From positions 1 to 64,000 of the forward strand of contig CAYSJJ010000001.1 in assembly GCA_964431365.1 (NCBI GenBank): a DNA stretch of 64,000 nt, given 5' to 3'. This DNA is from Geomobilibacter sp964431365 (lineage in GTDB: Bacteria > Desulfobacterota > Desulfuromonadia > Geobacterales > DSM-12255). The first letter of the stretch is position 1, and every line of letters starts with the position of its first letter. The notes below the pieces were generated by a model. That model did no database searches. It had not been told where the DNA came from and was given only the letters and a program-made list of their open reading frames with translations. Below, piece after piece: positions 51,596 to 59,808 of the stretch. A program made the translations under genes and the position numbers.

Positions 51596-53896
51596 ATGGC
51601 ACTCACCAGCGAGCAGCACCGTGCAGTCATAGGATATATCGTCGAGGAGACCGGCCTGAAACCGTTCCAGGTGGAAGCGACCGTGGAACTGCTCCAGGAG
51701 GGGGGGACGGTCCCCTTCATCGCCCGCTACCGGAAGGAGCGGACCGGCGAACTGGACGAGGTGGAGATCCGGACCGTCGAAGAGCGCTTCACCTACTTCA
51801 CCGAGCTTACCGAGCGGAAGGTCGCCATCCTCAACTCCATCGAGGAGCAGGGGAAGCTGACCCCTGAGCTCCGGGCGCGGATCGAGTCGACCCGCCAGAA
51901 GACCGAGCTGGAGGACCTCTACCTCCCGTACAAGCCGAAGCGCCGCACCAAGGCGATCATCGCCCGGGAGCGGGGGCTGGAGCCGCTGGCCGACCTGATG
52001 GCCGCCCAGGAGCTGACCGAAGGCACCCCGGAAGAGGCGGCAGCCCCCTTTGTCGATCCCGCCAAAGAGGTGCCGGACTCGGCAGCGGCCCTGGCCGGTG
52101 CCGGTCACATCCTGGCCGAGCGGCTGGCCGACGACGCCGATGCCCGGGCCTTTGTCCGGCGCATCACCGCCGACGAGGGGATCATCCGCTCCCGGGTGGC
52201 CACGGAGAAGAAGGGTGAGGTCACCAAGTTCGAGATGTACTACGACTACGAGGAGCCGCTGAAGAGCGTCCCCTCCCACCGGATGCTGGCCATGCGCCGT
52301 GGGGAGAAGGAGGAGGTCCTCTTCCTCGCCGTGGTCGCGCCGGTGGAGTCGATCCTGGCCGGGCTGAAGAGCCGGCTGGTCCGGGGGGAGAGCATCTTCC
52401 GAACGCTTCTGGAAGCGGTTGCCGAGGACGCCTACAAGCGGCTCATCGCCCCCTCCATCGAGGTGGAACTCCGGCTGGAGGCCAAGAACCGGGCCGACGA
52501 GGCGGCCATCAAGGTCTTTGCCCAGAACCTGCGGAACCTCCTCCTGGCGCCGCCGGCCGGGAGCAAGCGGGTCCTCGGCGTCGACCCGGGACTCCGGACC
52601 GGCTCCAAGCTGGCCGCCGTGGACGCTACCGGCCGCTTCCTGGAGCACGTCACCATCTATCCCCATACCGGCGAGGGGCGGGTCCCCCAGGCAAAGAAGG
52701 AACTCCTCCGCCTCATCGACGGCCACGCCCCGGAGATGATCGCCATCGGCAACGGCACTGCCAGCCGGGAGATGGAGCTGTTCGTAAAAGAGACCCTGGC
52801 CGAGGCCGGTCGGCACCTCCCGGTGGTGGTGGTGAGCGAGGCCGGCGCCAGCGTCTACTCGGCCTCGGAGATCGCCCGCGAGGAGTTCCCGGAGCTGGAC
52901 CTGACCGTGCGTGGGGCGATCTCCATCGCCCGGCGGCTCCAGGACCCCCTGGCCGAACTGGTGAAGATCGACCCGAAGAGCATCGGGGTCGGCCAGTACC
53001 AGCACGACGTGAACCAGTCCATGCTGAAGAAGGCGCTGGACGACGTGGTGGAGTCGTGCGTAAACTTCGTCGGGGTCGACCTGAACACCGCCTCCTGGGC
53101 GCTCCTCGCCTATGTGGCCGGCGTCGGACCGGCCCTGGCCAAGGCGATCGTGAAGTTCCGTGACGACAAGGGGGCCTTCCCCTCCCGTCAGGCGCTCCTC
53201 TCGGTCCCCCGCTTCGGGGCCAAGGCGTTCGAACAGGCGGCCGGCTTCCTCCGGATCCGGGGGGGCGAACACCCCTTGGACAACACCGCCGTTCACCCGG
53301 AGCGCTACCAGGTGGTGGAGGCGATGGCCGCCGACCTCGGCAGCTCCCTGGCCCAGCTGGTGGCCGATCCGGCACTGGCAGGGAGGATCGATCTCAAGCG
53401 CTACGTCAGCGAGCAGGTCGGTCTCCCCACCCTGAAGGACATCCTGGAGGAGCTGAAGAAGCCGGGGCGCGACCCCCGGAGCCAGTTCCAGGCCGCCTCC
53501 TTCCGGGACGACATCCGGGAGATCGCCGATCTCAAGGAGGGGATGATCCTCCAGGGGGTGGTAACCAACGTCACCGCCTTCGGCGCCTTCGTGGACATCG
53601 GGGTCCACCAGGACGGGCTGGTGCACGTGAGCCACCTGGCCAACCGGTTCATCAAGGATCCGAACGACGCGGTGAAGGTGGGGGAGCTGGTACAGGTGAA
53701 GGTCCTGGCTGCCGACACGCAGCGGAAAAGGATCTCCCTCTCCATCAAAGAGGCGCTGCCGGGCGGGGGAGAGCAGCGTCCCCGCGGGGAGCGGCCGGCG
53801 CCGGCGGAACGGAAGCCAGCGGAGCCGAAGGCGCAGGGCGGCCTGGACCTGGGGGCCTTCGAACGGGCCGGTTTCCGGGTGCGGAAAAAGCCGTGA
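51596..53896 (+). CDS. tex: Tex family RNA-binding transcription accessory protein
   Basis: The 766-residue protein has the Tex order: N-terminal helical domain, YqgF-like RNase H fold (VLGVDPGLRTGSKLAAVD near residue 325), helix-hairpin-helix motifs (about 500-560; YVAGVGPALAKAIVKFRDD) and an S1 domain (GMILQGVVTNVTAFGAFVDI near 650-720). The tail after 725 is Pro/Arg/Glu-rich and likely disordered. Tex binds nucleic acids and affects transcription and stress tolerance. GACAGGAGTC lies before ATG 51596. Confidence 0.95.
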   Translation: MALTSEQHRAVIGYIVEETGLKPFQVEATVELLQEGGTVPFIARYRKERTGELDEVEIRTVEERFTYFTELTERKVAILNSIEEQGKLTPELRARIESTRQKTELEDLYLPYKPKRRTKAIIARERGLEPLADLMAAQELTEGTPEEAAAPFVDPAKEVPDSAAALAGAGHILAERLADDADARAFVRRITADEGIIRSRVATEKKGEVTKFEMYYDYEEPLKSVPSHRMLAMRRGEKEEVLFLAVVAPVESILAGLKSRLVRGESIFRTLLEAVAEDAYKRLIAPSIEVELRLEAKNRADEAAIKVFAQNLRNLLLAPPAGSKRVLGVDPGLRTGSKLAAVDATGRFLEHVTIYPHTGEGRVPQAKKELLRLIDGHAPEMIAIGNGTASREMELFVKETLAEAGRHLPVVVVSEAGASVYSASEIAREEFPELDLTVRGAISIARRLQDPLAELVKIDPKSIGVGQYQHDVNQSMLKKALDDVVESCVNFVGVDLNTASWALLAYVAGVGPALAKAIVKFRDDKGAFPSRQALLSVPRFGAKAFEQAAGFLRIRGGEHPLDNTAVHPERYQVVEAMAADLGSSLAQLVADPALAGRIDLKRYVSEQVGLPTLKDILEELKKPGRDPRSQFQAASFRDDIREIADLKEGMILQGVVTNVTAFGAFVDIGVHQDGLVHVSHLANRFIKDPNDAVKVGELVQVKVLAADTQRKRISLSIKEALPGGGEQRPRGERPAPAERKPAEPKAQGGLDLGAFERAGFRVRKKP

Positions 53897-53912
53897 ACGC
53901 GTAAGGGTGGAG

Positions 53913-54095
53913 CCGTGACGGACGCCGCCCCATTTCGCTCGACGTGCTCTCGCACCGCCGCTGTACGGCTCATTTCGCTACCGGCCTGAAACTCGCCCTG
54001 ACGGGCTCAGACAATCAGGCCGGCGGCCGCTCCATTTCGCCTACAGCGGCTGGCGCTCGGGCACATCAGCTCAGTTGGCGCGGCGTCCGTCACGG
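53913..54095 (+). repeat. Long palindromic intergenic repeat, family 1, copy C
   Basis: 183 bases with perfect terminal arms CCGTGACGGACGCCG and CGGCGTCCGTCACGG. Inner pairs are CCGCTGTA with TACAGCGG, CCGGCCTGA with TCAGGCCGG, and the core hairpin GCCCTGACGGGC. It begins 17 bases after tex and ends 24 bases before the next gene. Confidence 0.85.
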
Positions 54096-54118
54096 GTCAG
54101 GATAAGGTTAATGGGGGA

Positions 54119-54586
54119 ATGGATATGATCACGGTACTGAAGGACTTCGCCATCATCGTCGGCGGCCTGGTGACGATCTTCGCCTTTGTCAACGGCCTCC
54201 TGGAGTATCGCCGCCAGGGGGTGCAGAAGCGGGTTGAGCACTTCACCCTGCTCCGCCGGCGCCTGAAGGAGAACCCGGTCTTCAAGGAGATCTGCGCCAT
54301 GATGTTCGCAGGCGACCCGGCCCTGGCGACCTTCGACGCCCAGGGGAAGCGAGACTTCATCGGCCTCCTGGAGGAGGTGGCCCTCTGGGTCAACTCCGGG
54401 CTGATCCGGCCGGAGCTGGCCCATTACATGTTCGGCTTCTACACGGTGAAGTGCCTGGAGAGCAAGGATTTCTGGGCCAATGTCACCCTGGACGACGTCT
54501 ACTGGAACCTGTTCCACGATTTTGCCCGGGAGATGAAGGCGAAGGAGCAGGGGTTCGTCTATCGACGGGAGGCGCTGCGGTTCTAG
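54119..54586 (+). CDS. Membrane-anchored protein of unknown function
   Basis: The 155-residue protein has one N-terminal helix (TVLKDFAIIVGGLVTIFAFVNG) and a helical cytoplasmic part (KRVEHFTLLRRRLKENPVFK, YMFGFYTVKCLES, DVYWNLFHDFAREM). This resembles the DUF4760-like group of anchored proteins, but I cannot assign a function. GGGGGA precedes ATG 54119. It follows repeat copy C. Confidence 0.75.
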   Translation: MDMITVLKDFAIIVGGLVTIFAFVNGLLEYRRQGVQKRVEHFTLLRRRLKENPVFKEICAMMFAGDPALATFDAQGKRDFIGLLEEVALWVNSGLIRPELAHYMFGFYTVKCLESKDFWANVTLDDVYWNLFHDFAREMKAKEQGFVYRREALRF

Positions 54587-54654
54587 ACAAGCGGGGAGTC
54601 GAACGTGAAGTGTTCGGATGGAGTGCGGGGGATCTTCGCCGGGCCGCCAACGCC

Positions 54655-54948
54655 CTAGCTGCGGCGGAGACGTTCGTTCCGGTCGTTGACCGCCTTGATG
54701 ATCATTTCCGCTTGCTCCGTCGTCAATCCTACCCCGGGTTTATTCCCCATCCAGTGGGTTATTTCGTCGCTCGGCGTGGCCAGCGGTTCCGGCAGGGGGG
54801 GACCGTTCACCTGTTTCCCGTTCACATAGAGCATCGCCTTGTATTCACCCTGATGGCGGACCAGGACAAATTTGGCCAGAGCTCCGTTGGAGAGGCGCTT
54901 CAGCAGCAGTTCCTTTTCAACTATCGGTTCATAATCGCGTAGGAGCAT
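54655..54948 (-). CDS. Conserved-looking protein of unknown function
   Basis: A 97-residue soluble protein with balanced composition: KFVLVRHQGEYKAMLYVNG reads as paired strands and LTTEQAEMIIKAVNDRNERL as an amphipathic helix. No family is recognised. GAGGAT lies before ATG 54948. It is convergent with the previous gene. Opposite-strand frames lack a start in context, so this is the likely gene here. Confidence 0.6.
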   Translation of the reverse strand: MLLRDYEPIVEKELLLKRLSNGALAKFVLVRHQGEYKAMLYVNGKQVNGPPLPEPLATPSDEITHWMGNKPGVGLTTEQAEMIIKAVNDRNERLRRS

Positions 54949-55298
54949 GCAGATCCTCGGCCGTTTTCGAAAGTGACCTGTTCAGAAGGTATCAAAAAAT
55001 CAGTACGTTTCAAGCGTAATGCAATTTTATAGCATTTCCGGGAAAGAAATAACAGAACAGAGTATGAAAAGGGCTGCCCGGGGAGGGTCCCCTTTCCCTG
55101 CATAAAGGGTGTCGGTCGATCCGATCGATTGCGGACGACCGGAAACAAAAATTTGTCCCCATGATATCAGTCCTTTGAATTTACACAACCTGTTGGCCGG
55201 CCACTGTCATTTTTGACAACGTGGATGAGCTCTATGCGGCCGTGGGGCGCGGCGTTGCCGGCTGAGCCCGGTCTTTCGGAAGGGGGTTGAGGCGCTGG
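54949..55298. other. Intergenic region, 350 bases
   Basis: No gene is convincing. The left third is AT-rich and should hold the promoter of the minus-strand gene ending at 54655. The middle has a weak inverted repeat CGGTCG (55113) with CGACCG (55136). The right end carries GGAAGGGGG ahead of the peptidase start. Confidence 0.45.
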
Positions 55299-55811
55299 AT
55301 GCACGAATTGACGTATTTGGCCGGCTACCCGGATAACGTAACCCGCCAGGTTGGCCACCTGATCGCAGAGAACCGGTTGGGGGCTCTCCTGTTGAAGAGA
55401 TACCCCGCGCCCCACGGCATCAGGACCGACCGGGCCCTGTACGATTTTGCCGTCAAGATCAAGAACGAATTCCTCCGCACTGCCGAGCCGCTCAGCAAGG
55501 TGGCCTACGACGGCAAGATCAACGTGATCCGGCACGCCCTGGGGCTGCATACCTTTGTCTCCAGGGTCCAGGGGGCGAAACTCAAGGCGAAGCATGAAAT
55601 CAGGATTGCGGCGGTTTTCAAACAGGCGCCGCTGGAATTCCTGACCATGATCGTCGTCCACGAGCTGGCACACCTGAAGGAGCGGGAGCACAACAAGGCC
55701 TTTTACCAACTCTGCGAGCATATGGAGCCGGCCTACCATCAGCTGGAGTTCGACCTGCGGCTCTATCTGACCCATCTGGAGCTGGTCGGGGGGCTGTACG
55801 AGGGGAAATGA
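55299..55811 (+). CDS. YgjP-like metallopeptidase-domain protein (M48-related)
   Basis: The 170-residue protein has the zinc motif HELAHLKEREHNKAFY near residue 124: HExxH plus a third His, as in YgjP/DUF45 proteins. The rest (FVSRVQGAKLKAKHEIRIA, MEPAYHQLEFDLRLYL) fits the same family. It is cytoplasmic, with no signal peptide. Substrates are unknown. ATG 55299 is preferred; a TTG at 55287 in the same frame sits on the ribosome site. A strong terminator follows. Confidence 0.85.
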   Translation: MHELTYLAGYPDNVTRQVGHLIAENRLGALLLKRYPAPHGIRTDRALYDFAVKIKNEFLRTAEPLSKVAYDGKINVIRHALGLHTFVSRVQGAKLKAKHEIRIAAVFKQAPLEFLTMIVVHELAHLKEREHNKAFYQLCEHMEPAYHQLEFDLRLYLTHLELVGGLYEGK

Positions 55812-55824
55812 TGCGGGGCAGTCG

Positions 55825-55875
55825 ATCAAGGGCCAGTCTCAACCCCGTTGCGGAAGGTTGAGGCTGGCCCTTGAT
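55825..55875. terminator. Bidirectional terminator
   Basis: ATCAAGGGCCAGTCTCAACC (55825-55844) and its exact complement (55856-55875) form a 20-base stem with an 11-base loop, between the convergent peptidase and lipoprotein genes. T-runs are short on both sides. Confidence 0.75.
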
Positions 55876-55879
55876 GTTG

Positions 55880-56791
55880 TTACGGGACGACGACGAACGT
55901 TCCGTTGCCGGCAGTGTCCGCCTCCACCGTGTGGCCGCCGCTGGTGAAGGTCAGGCGGGCCTTGGTGCCGTTGCTGCCGGTGAAGAGCAGCTGGCCGGAG
56001 GTCGGTGTGGCATCCATGGTCGCCACCGTCAAGGGGGTCACCGTGCTGATGACCACATAGCCGTGGACCGGATCGTAATAGGTGCCGGTTACGGTGAGTG
56101 AGTTCCCCACCAGCGTCAGGGTGAAGTTCTTGATCCAGTAGGTGCGGCCGGAAGCAGAGTCGGTCAGCACGACCGTCATGGTCACGGTCTTGGTCGTGCC
56201 GGCGGTGCTGTAGGCCATGCTGCCGTCCATGGCAAAGGTTCTGCCGCCGCCGCTGCTGCCGGTCATGTTGCTCATGGTGATGCTCAGGCTGGAGAACGTG
56301 CCTGCTGCCTGATTGTAGACACCGGAAAAGCCGATGGTACCGGAGATGGTGGCCGACGTGCTGGTCTCCCTGTATTGGCTGAAGGAGACCGTGCCGCTGA
56401 AGGAGCCTGCGGTCTGATCGTAATTAATGGAATAGGTGAACGAACCGCTGTAACCGTTGATGGTGGCCTGGGCGCTGGCGTCGACCGCTTTTGCGGACGA
56501 CTTGGAGCCGCCGACGATGGTCGTCGCGCTGTTTTCCAGTATGGTTGCCACCTCCTGCAGGAGGGCCTGCTGTCCGCTGCCGATGGTGGCCTCCTTGGCC
56601 AGGCCGGAAACGGCTGATGACACCTGGCTGCCGGAATAGGCGTCCTCCGACAGTGCCTTGGCATTGGACGTGGTTACGGTCGCCTGGGTCGTCACGCCGG
56701 TGTATGCCGCGGGGGTGCTGCCGGAGCCGCCGCCACCGCAGCCGGCCAGCAGCGTCAGTCCTGCAAGAATCGGAAACAATCTCTTGTACAT
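55880..56791 (-). CDS. Serine/threonine-rich lipoprotein
   Basis: The 303-residue protein has a lipoprotein signal with lipobox LLAGC (Cys 18) and a Gly/Ser tether. The mature part is rich in Ser, Thr and Gly, with alternating strands (SFTYSINYDQTAGSFSGTVS, YNQAAGTFSSLSITMSNM, FTLTLVGNSLTVTGTYYD) suggesting a beta-sandwich or solenoid. No motif identifies its role. It is probably anchored in the outer membrane. AGGGAGGGA lies before ATG 56791. Confidence 0.75.
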   Translation of the reverse strand: MYKRLFPILAGLTLLAGCGGGGSGSTPAAYTGVTTQATVTTSNAKALSEDAYSGSQVSSAVSGLAKEATIGSGQQALLQEVATILENSATTIVGGSKSSAKAVDASAQATINGYSGSFTYSINYDQTAGSFSGTVSFSQYRETSTSATISGTIGFSGVYNQAAGTFSSLSITMSNMTGSSGGGRTFAMDGSMAYSTAGTTKTVTMTVVLTDSASGRTYWIKNFTLTLVGNSLTVTGTYYDPVHGYVVISTVTPLTVATMDATPTSGQLLFTGSNGTKARLTFTSGGHTVEADTAGNGTFVVVP

Positions 56792-56852
56792 AGTCCCTCC
56801 CTGAATATCTCCCTACGGGTAGTGTGGTGGCAGTCGGCCTGCCGGTGTCCCC

Positions 56853-57242
56853 TCATTCCTTCCTTTGAAGGGTGTAGAAAATGGATGGTGCCAGGGCCAG
56901 CCAGGCGAGAAACAGCAGCCATACGCGCCCTGCAGCCACATTGTAGTCCTGGAAGAGCTGCTGCCATGGGCGATGCATGAGAAGTCTGCCCATGGCGAAC
57001 TCAAAAGCAATGGTGAGCGATACCCAAACCAGGCCGATGGCGCGTGCATGGCGCCGTGACGATGGCGGCCAGCGCCGGATAATAAACCATATGAACGACC
57101 CTATGAGGAGTGAACCAACCAGTGTGGATAGCTGATGAGCGCGGAGTTCCGGCATGTGCCTGCCGAAGGTCAACTGCCGGAGGGCGCCATTGGCTATTGC
57201 GAGGGCCAACATCGGGAACCATGCCACTATGTAACGAGTCAT
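56853..57242 (-). CDS. Small four-helix membrane protein of unknown function
   Basis: The 129-residue protein has four hydrophobic segments (MLALAIANGALRQL, TLVGSLLIGSFIWFII, AIGLVWVSLTIAFEF, VWLLFLAWLALAPSIF) and conserved-looking residues RAHQLST, RWPPSS, FEFAMGR and DYNVAAGR. It belongs to a widespread uncharacterised family of small inner-membrane proteins. ATG 57242 overlaps the stop of the methyltransferase remnant (ATGA), so it may depend on that frame for translation. Confidence 0.75.
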   Translation of the reverse strand: MTRYIVAWFPMLALAIANGALRQLTFGRHMPELRAHQLSTLVGSLLIGSFIWFIIRRWPPSSRRHARAIGLVWVSLTIAFEFAMGRLLMHRPWQQLFQDYNVAAGRVWLLFLAWLALAPSIFYTLQRKE

Positions 57243-57364
57243 GCTCTGCGTCCCTGGTAGAGCAGCTCCTTCAGCAGGCCGAGCGCTCTGAGGGTGGCGT
57301 CCCTGCAACCCGGTCCCTGCCGGGGAAGCGCCGTAAAGAGTTCGTAGAAGTATTCCATATTCAT
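57239..57364 (-). pseudogene. Truncated SAM-dependent methyltransferase, N-terminal remnant
   Basis: A 41-codon frame with a good site (GGGGAGA) reads MEYFYELFTALPRQGPG and then RDATLRALGLLKELL. This is the typical N-terminus of small class I methyltransferases, which normally continue into the SAM-binding ILDIGCG motif. Here the frame stops at TGA overlapping the next gene's ATG, and the SAM-binding part is gone. A deletion that fused the remnant to the membrane protein gene is the simplest reading. It may survive as a leader peptide for coupled translation. Confidence 0.6.
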
Positions 57365-57443
57365 CTTGGTCTCCCCGCCCTCTGGAACAGTATCCTGACC
57401 CGTTTCGTGGGTCCCGGCCTTTATGCGATAACGGTTTCGGCAC

Positions 57444-57860
57444 TCATTTAGTGGGTGTGTCGGGCTTCCCGCTGACCGAAATCATTGTCCATTTCTCTTG
57501 TTGCATGAGATAGACCTCGCTCCACCTCCCGGTGACGTTGAGAGGTTGCCCGTCCTTCGGTACCACCATCGCAGAATACGAATAATGGACGACTCCAACG
57601 CGCCCCTCATAAACCTGCACACTCAGGGGATGGAGTTCATATTCGCGCAGGTCCGGAGCATCGCCTGCTACCGAGAGGACGGCGGCTTCCCGATTATGGG
57701 GAAGCGGGCAATTCATATCCCAGCCCACATAATCCGGATGAAGAGTCGAGCGTATCAGACTTTCGTCACGCCCCTTGGAGAGAGCCCAAAGATTCCTGAC
57801 ATGTTCCCATAGTTCTTGCTGTTCAGCCGAAAAGTCGATGATTGGAAGTTGCACCGTCAT
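57444..57860 (-). CDS. NTF2/SnoaL-like (DUF4440-type) protein
   Basis: The 138-residue protein shows the NTF2-like pattern: a helical start (QQELWEHVRNLWALSKGRD), HPDYVGWDMNCPLPHNRE, the strands VQVYEGRVGVVHYSYSAMV and GRWSEVYLMQQEKWTMISVSG. These single-domain proteins are enzymes or binding proteins of varied function. AAAGGAA (8 bases upstream) supports ATG 57860; an ATG at 57932 would add 24 residues. It lies upstream of the methyltransferase remnant on the same strand. Confidence 0.75.
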   Translation of the reverse strand: MTVQLPIIDFSAEQQELWEHVRNLWALSKGRDESLIRSTLHPDYVGWDMNCPLPHNREAAVLSVAGDAPDLREYELHPLSVQVYEGRVGVVHYSYSAMVVPKDGQPLNVTGRWSEVYLMQQEKWTMISVSGKPDTPTK

Positions 57861-57945
57861 GTCTCTATTTCCTTTGCCGAACGGTTGCCGCTGAGCTTTC
57901 TCTTGGGACATCATTCTCTCATCAATGTTCACCGGCCTGTTATGT

Positions 57946-58963
57946 CTAAATCAGCATCGGTTTGCAACTTTCATCAACAACGCGAATAACATTCCAATAG
58001 GGCGGTTTCTTTTCTGTAGAATATGTGTTGCGATCTTCGCAAAGAGTTATCAACTGAATCGCGTGCGATCCCTTATGGGATTGCACCATCAACTTTCCAA
58101 TCAGGCGCCACCCACTGAAACCCAAAGCACCATTCATGGCTCTTCTTATCCCTGTAGTTAGAATGTCAACCATTTGAATTCCAGGATTGTCGTGGGATTG
58201 TTCAAATTTAAGATGCTTCTTGTAAATGTCATTTATGCTTATAAATTCAAAAGGCTGAACATGGCCTAAAGCATCTTTTAAATGATCTGGAGGTTCTGCC
58301 TTAACATCACAGTATTTCAAAAAAAAAGCTGTAATCAGCTTCGATTATCTGAATAAACGGTTCTCTAAATGATTTTGATTGTAATGATGCGAGGACAATT
58401 TGTGTCCACCATTTTTCAAATGGGGTGATCTCCTTGTCCTTCGCATCAATATACCAAAAAAATTCACCGATTTCTTCAGGCAGTCGTTGCGAATAATACA
58501 AGGTGGATTTTTGGATTGCCGAATATAGCAACTCAAATGTGCAACTAGACTGGACATAAAGCTGCGAAGGCAGCTTCATTAACTGATCTTGCAAGTTATA
58601 TAATGACCTAAAAATATTTTTGTGATGCTTTTCTGTTAGATTTTTAGTTAAGGCCTTTGCCCGCATCTTTTTGTGTAGTTCCAGTTCTTTAGCTGTCTGC
58701 ATGTTCATGTCTATGGCTGTTACTTGAAAAAATACGTCATAGCGGGACAGTAGGTGGATCAATGCAGCGACATCGGGCTCATTTAGCTTGCTGCCTTTGA
58801 TCTCTTCCTTATTTACTCCCCAGGATTCCTTTAGTTTCAGGAAGTCATCAAATACCCTGCTTGTTACTCGCTCGGGCACCATCAGTGCACCAACGCATGA
58901 GACGGCACTTTTCTTCTTTCCTGGGATTACAAATATTCCTGCCTCATCAACAAAGATGTTCAT
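57946..58963 (-). pseudogene. DUF3800 protein gene split by a frameshift at a nine-base T-run
   Basis: The first frame (58307-58963) starts MNIFVDEAGIFVIPGKKKSA, the DUF3800 N-terminus with its conserved Asp and Glu. It stops just after SFFFEIL. The second frame (57946-58320) continues with KYCDVKAEPPDHLKDALGH and ends with the family's late block GIQMVDILTTGIRRAMNG. The switch lies at a run of nine T on the minus strand (A at 58319-58327). Removing one base joins the halves as SFFLKYCDV. A sequencing error, a true mutation, or transcript slippage are all possible. The gene is much richer in A and T than its neighbours, which suggests acquisition by transfer. Confidence 0.8.
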
Positions 58964-59385
58964 GATTTATCCGAGATACAACAATAAGGGGCAGGTCTCA
59001 ACAATCAACAGGCCTCGGAGGTTGCAGCAATGCAGTTCGGGTTTGTATTCCCTTCATCCCTGTTAAATAAGCTTTCTCACCGGATTAAGCCGGGATGAAC
59101 AGGATAAATGCACGCGCATGCCTGCATCTAAGCAGCATCAGGCATTGCCGGACCGCCACCCATCGCCTCTTGTAAAACATTCGCGTCAACTGAACAAGCA
59201 CTATTTAGAGGCTGCCAATTATTTTATTTGAAACACGCTATCTTTTTTGCTAGCATCTGGTGGCGATTGCCCGGTGGCTTGTCTGCTGCTTGTTGTTCCA
59301 GCGTGGCGGAGGGGACAAATCGGCTTGAGGTGCTGGTATTCTTTGCGTTCGACGGTAATCGACTACGGTTTTTGAGGATCGTGAT
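58964..59385. other. Intergenic region, 422 bases
   Basis: No gene is recognised between the divergent DUF3800 and XRE genes. Base composition moves from AT-rich on the left to GC-rich on the right. TGAGGATCG before 59386 is the XRE ribosome site. I see no repeat or terminator of note. Confidence 0.45.
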
Positions 59386-59766
59386 ATGAAACGGATAAGC
59401 AAGGAAATCAGCAGGCTGATGGGGCAGAACTTGAGGAAGATGCGCAAGGTGCGGGGGTGGTCGCAGGAGGAGCTGGCGGACTCCACCGGCACCGACAGGC
59501 GCTACGTCTCGGCCATGGAGAACGGCCGCGGCATCGGCAAGAACATGCTCGATCGGCTCTGCCTGGTGTTCGGGGTCGAAGAGGAGGCGTTCACGCTCCA
59601 GACCATGCCGCAGAAGACGAAGCCGGTCGATACCCTCCCCCGGGTCGTCCGGATGATCCTGGAAGAGCTGGAGAATATGCCGGAATACGACCAGCTGCGC
59701 CTGCTGGCGGCGATCGTCGAGAAGCGGTACAAGAAGCTGGAAGGGGAGATCGGCGGGAAGGGATAG
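59386..59766 (+). CDS. XRE-family helix-turn-helix regulator
   Basis: The 126-residue protein has an N-terminal HTH_XRE domain (GQNLRKMRKVRGWSQEELAD, then VSAMENGRGIGKNMLDRLCL) and a helical C-terminal part (PEYDQLRLLAAIVEKRYKKL). Similar small regulators control phage-like or accessory genes. Its targets are not visible; the adjacent DUF3800 gene is divergent and could be one. The next gene is convergent. Confidence 0.85.
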   Translation: MKRISKEISRLMGQNLRKMRKVRGWSQEELADSTGTDRRYVSAMENGRGIGKNMLDRLCLVFGVEEEAFTLQTMPQKTKPVDTLPRVVRMILEELENMPEYDQLRLLAAIVEKRYKKLEGEIGGKG

Positions 59767-59808
59767 GTCTCCGCCCGAGAGGAGATCGCTAACTGTTTCT
59801 ACGAGGGG

